From the NCBI GenBank assembly GCA_038204505.1, contig JBBRCV010000016.1, forward strand, positions 1 to 43,150: DNA of 43,150 nt, written 5' to 3'. How positions within the stretch are numbered: the stretch's first letter is position 1; the number at the start of each line of letters is the position of its first letter. Position numbers and translations under genes: made by a program. Below the pieces are notes generated by a model. It was not told the origin of the DNA, made no database searches, and worked only from the letters and a program-made list of their open reading frames with translations. This stretch comes from Timaviella sp038204505 (lineage in GTDB: Bacteria; Cyanobacteriota; Cyanobacteriia; Elainellales; Elainellaceae). Shown piece by piece: positions 43,008-43,150 of the stretch.

Positions 43008-43150
43008 ATGACGAAGCTTTATCTCCCGCCCAAAGGCATCTTAGAACCTAACAATGATGATGATCCGCTAAAGTACTATTATTTGCCAATCATTGGCAAG
43101 CTATATGTCAGCCGCATCAACATGACTCTGGGGTTGCTGAAGCAGGATGA
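43008..43150 (+). CDS. Class I SAM-dependent methyltransferase, 5' part only
   Basis: An ATG at 43008 opens a frame that runs off the window after 47 codons. The text (MTKLYLPPKGILEPNNDDDP then LKYYYLPIIGKLYVSRINMTLG) is like the N-terminal lead-in of small class I methyltransferases, where a DPLxYYxxPxxGxLYxxRxxxxLxLL segment precedes the glycine-rich SAM loop. That loop is not yet reached, so the assignment is tentative. Confidence 0.45.
   Translation, partial: MTKLYLPPKGILEPNNDDDPLKYYYLPIIGKLYVSRINMTLGLLKQD

Overview
The window reads as chromosomal DNA of a cyanobacterium, probably a filamentous non-model lineage. The cyanobacterial octamer GCGATCGC (HIP1) is scattered through genes and spacers (for example 2057-2064 and 4164-4171). 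Many proteins belong to families that are common in cyanobacteria: a multi-PAS dCache kinase, DUF3611, DUF2252, a GluR0-like channel and Tat-exported beta carbonic anhydrase. The exact genus cannot be told from the sequence alone. I see no rRNA, tRNA, CRISPR array or prophage. Almost all of it is ordinary single-copy accessory and stress metabolism, interrupted by small palindromic repeats, one insertion-sequence end and two gene-decay sites.

Layout. 1-140: the right end of an IS200/IS605-type element, whose last bases supply the stop codon of the neighbouring response regulator. 137-6581 (minus strand): response regulator, a seven-PAS membrane histidine kinase, and an AI-2E family permease. 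6909-8712: a DUF2252 gene followed by the stump of a transglutaminase-like gene, collided with an internally deleted NmrA-like gene. 8904-13699: DUF3611 membrane protein, glutaminase GlsA, DHA2-type MFS exporter, HdeD-like acid-stress protein and a small membrane protein. 13877-22623: a secreted small protein, a 1258-residue membrane-anchored alpha/beta hydrolase in an operon with a YihY-type protein, a second DHA2 MFS exporter, and a ligand-gated ion-channel homologue with an unusual pore. 22690-24560 (minus strand): a four-helix holin-like membrane protein and two conserved hypotheticals; the last lies between two copies of a MITE.

25059-36028 (plus strand): a lipoprotein, an uncharacterised membrane protein, then a glucose-related set: SDR glucose 1-dehydrogenase, a second HdeD protein, a GH63-like/MGH1 glycosidase, a baeRF-type protein and an SMP-30 gluconolactonase. 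Together these could release glucose and oxidise it to gluconate. Three further genes encode two secreted proteins (one with a META domain) and an aspartoacylase-like zinc hydrolase. 36214-36963 is a Tat-type carbonic anhydrase broken by an in-frame TGA. 37113-39938 encodes a membrane Fe-S / helical-repeat / cyclic-nucleotide-binding fusion. 40189-42727 holds a response regulator carrying its own C-terminal HPt domain and an NCS1 permease. A methyltransferase begins at 43008 and runs off the window.

The most interesting non-coding signal is a 36-base promoter-region element built on TTCATAT direct repeats with an 11-base period. It lies nearly identically upstream of glsA and of the glucose dehydrogenase gene, and in weaker form upstream of the lipoprotein at 25059. 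This suggests a small stress regulon controlled by an OmpR/PhoB-type regulator.
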